A stretch of DNA of 64,000 nt from DASQFQ01 sp963730115. GTDB lineage: Bacteria; Actinomycetota; Thermoleophilia; Solirubrobacterales; Solirubrobacteraceae. The DNA lies in contig CAVSQM010000008.1 of NCBI GenBank assembly GCA_963730115.1, positions 62,001-126,000 of the forward strand. Reading direction: 5' to 3'. This document shows positions 63,675-64,000 of the stretch, piece by piece (position 1 is the first letter of the stretch; each line of letters starts with the position of its first letter). A program made the translations under genes and the position numbers. The notes under the pieces are model-generated. The model had not been told where the DNA came from and ran no database searches. It saw nothing but the letters and a program-made list of their open reading frames with translations.

Positions 63675-64000
63675 CGGTGCCGTTCCCGGCCCGGCTGCTG
63701 ATCGCCGACGACCACGCGATGGTGCGCCGCGGGCTGCGGCTGGTGCTCGACGCGCGAGCCCGACCTGCGGGTGGTCGCCGAGGCGGCCGACGGCGCCGAG
63801 GCGCTCGCGCCGGGTGCGCGAGACCGAGATCGATCTCGCGGTCCTCGACGTCTCGATGCCGCGGATGACCGGGCTTGCAGGCGACGGCCGAGCTGCGCGC
63901 GGCGGCACCCGGAGCTGCGGGTGCTGATGCTCTCGATGCACGACAACGAGCAGTACCTGTTCGAGGCGCTCAAGGCGGGCGCGTCCGGCTACGTGCTCAA
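63671..64000 (+). CDS. NarL-family response regulator, partial, frame breaks
   Basis: The start MTVPFPARLLIADDHAMVRR and segments VVAEAADGAEALA, AVLDVSMPRMTG, ELRVLMLSMHDNEQYLFEAL and KAGASGYVL are a receiver domain. The frame breaks near 63750, 63808, 63885 and 63905. The DNA-binding domain lies beyond the window. It overlaps the kinase stop (ATGA). Confidence 0.75.

Overview
The window is about 70% GC, codes strongly with G or C in third codon positions, uses GTG and TTG starts freely and has many 4-base ATGA/GTGA gene overlaps. Family content (MoxR/VWA/DUF58 operon, MacB-type FtsX exporter, DtxR regulator, actinobacterial-style sir-cysH-cysD-cysN operon, a protein with an LQRxxGN motif) points to an actinobacterium. 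The style of the proteins fits Thermoleophilia/Solirubrobacterales best (Solirubrobacter, Conexibacter or Patulibacter relatives). That placement is inference; there is no rRNA here.

Layout. 0-4.5 kb: secreted HtaA-like protein, GT39-type membrane glycosyltransferase, acyl-CoA carboxylase alpha chain (biotin carboxylase plus biotin carrier) and a GNAT. 4.5-7.1 kb: Pro/Asp-rich envelope protein with a sensor kinase and an OmpR-type regulator. 7.1-11.4 kb (minus strand): haloacid-dehalogenase-like hydrolase, metallo-beta-lactamase-fold protein, a 46-residue Arg-rich peptide, a strong hairpin, an ABC exporter and a Ser/Thr-kinase-like protein. 11.4-13.5 kb: sucCD. 13.5-16 kb: LQRxxGN protein and FAD-linked oxidase. 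16-19 kb: aminotransferase, formamidase-like hydrolase and kynureninase in one operon, followed by a small MITE-like element. 19-24.3 kb: DtxR and LysR regulators, EamA transporter, epimerase, pentapeptide protein, ATP-dependent DNA ligase. 24.4-28.7 kb: assimilatory sulfate operon. 28.7-33.6 kb: P-loop kinase, secreted protein, AlkZ-like protein, glycerate kinase, Clp-N protein, gpsA-like dehydrogenase. 33.6-38.7 kb: htrA-moxR-VWA-DUF58-VWA operon. 38.7-48.7 kb: secreted lipoprotein-like protein, PLP decarboxylase, AbiEi/DUF559 protein, HAD phosphatase, MrfA/Hrq1-like helicase, epoxide-hydrolase-like protein, M23 peptidase, GGDEF-EAL protein. 48.7-52.9 kb: MacB-type ABC exporter and a MarR-GNAT fusion. 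52.97 kb: tRNA-Phe.

Beyond the tRNA the style changes. From 53 to 61 kb gene density drops, codon use is less extreme, and there are gene remnants (a truncated methyltransferase, an HD-type regulator fragment), a ribbon-helix-helix protein, and several very small proteins that each end in one hydrophobic segment. NfeD, SPFH, CorC and an ABC-2 transporter lie among them. This looks like accessory DNA next to a tRNA, although no integrase is visible. At 61-64 kb two related sensor kinase/LuxR-type regulator pairs are arranged divergently; the second is cut by the window end.

Many otherwise normal genes are broken by a single extra base, nearly always in a G/C run, and the density rises steeply after 62.7 kb. 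I read these as sequencing or assembly insertions, not as decay, and annotate such genes across the break. The most promising biology is the Arg-rich peptide, hairpin, exporter and kinase locus at 7.1-9.8 kb, the set of small tail-hydrophobic proteins at 55-61 kb, the 163-bp inverted-repeat element at 19.07-19.23 kb, and the orphan LQRxxGN protein.
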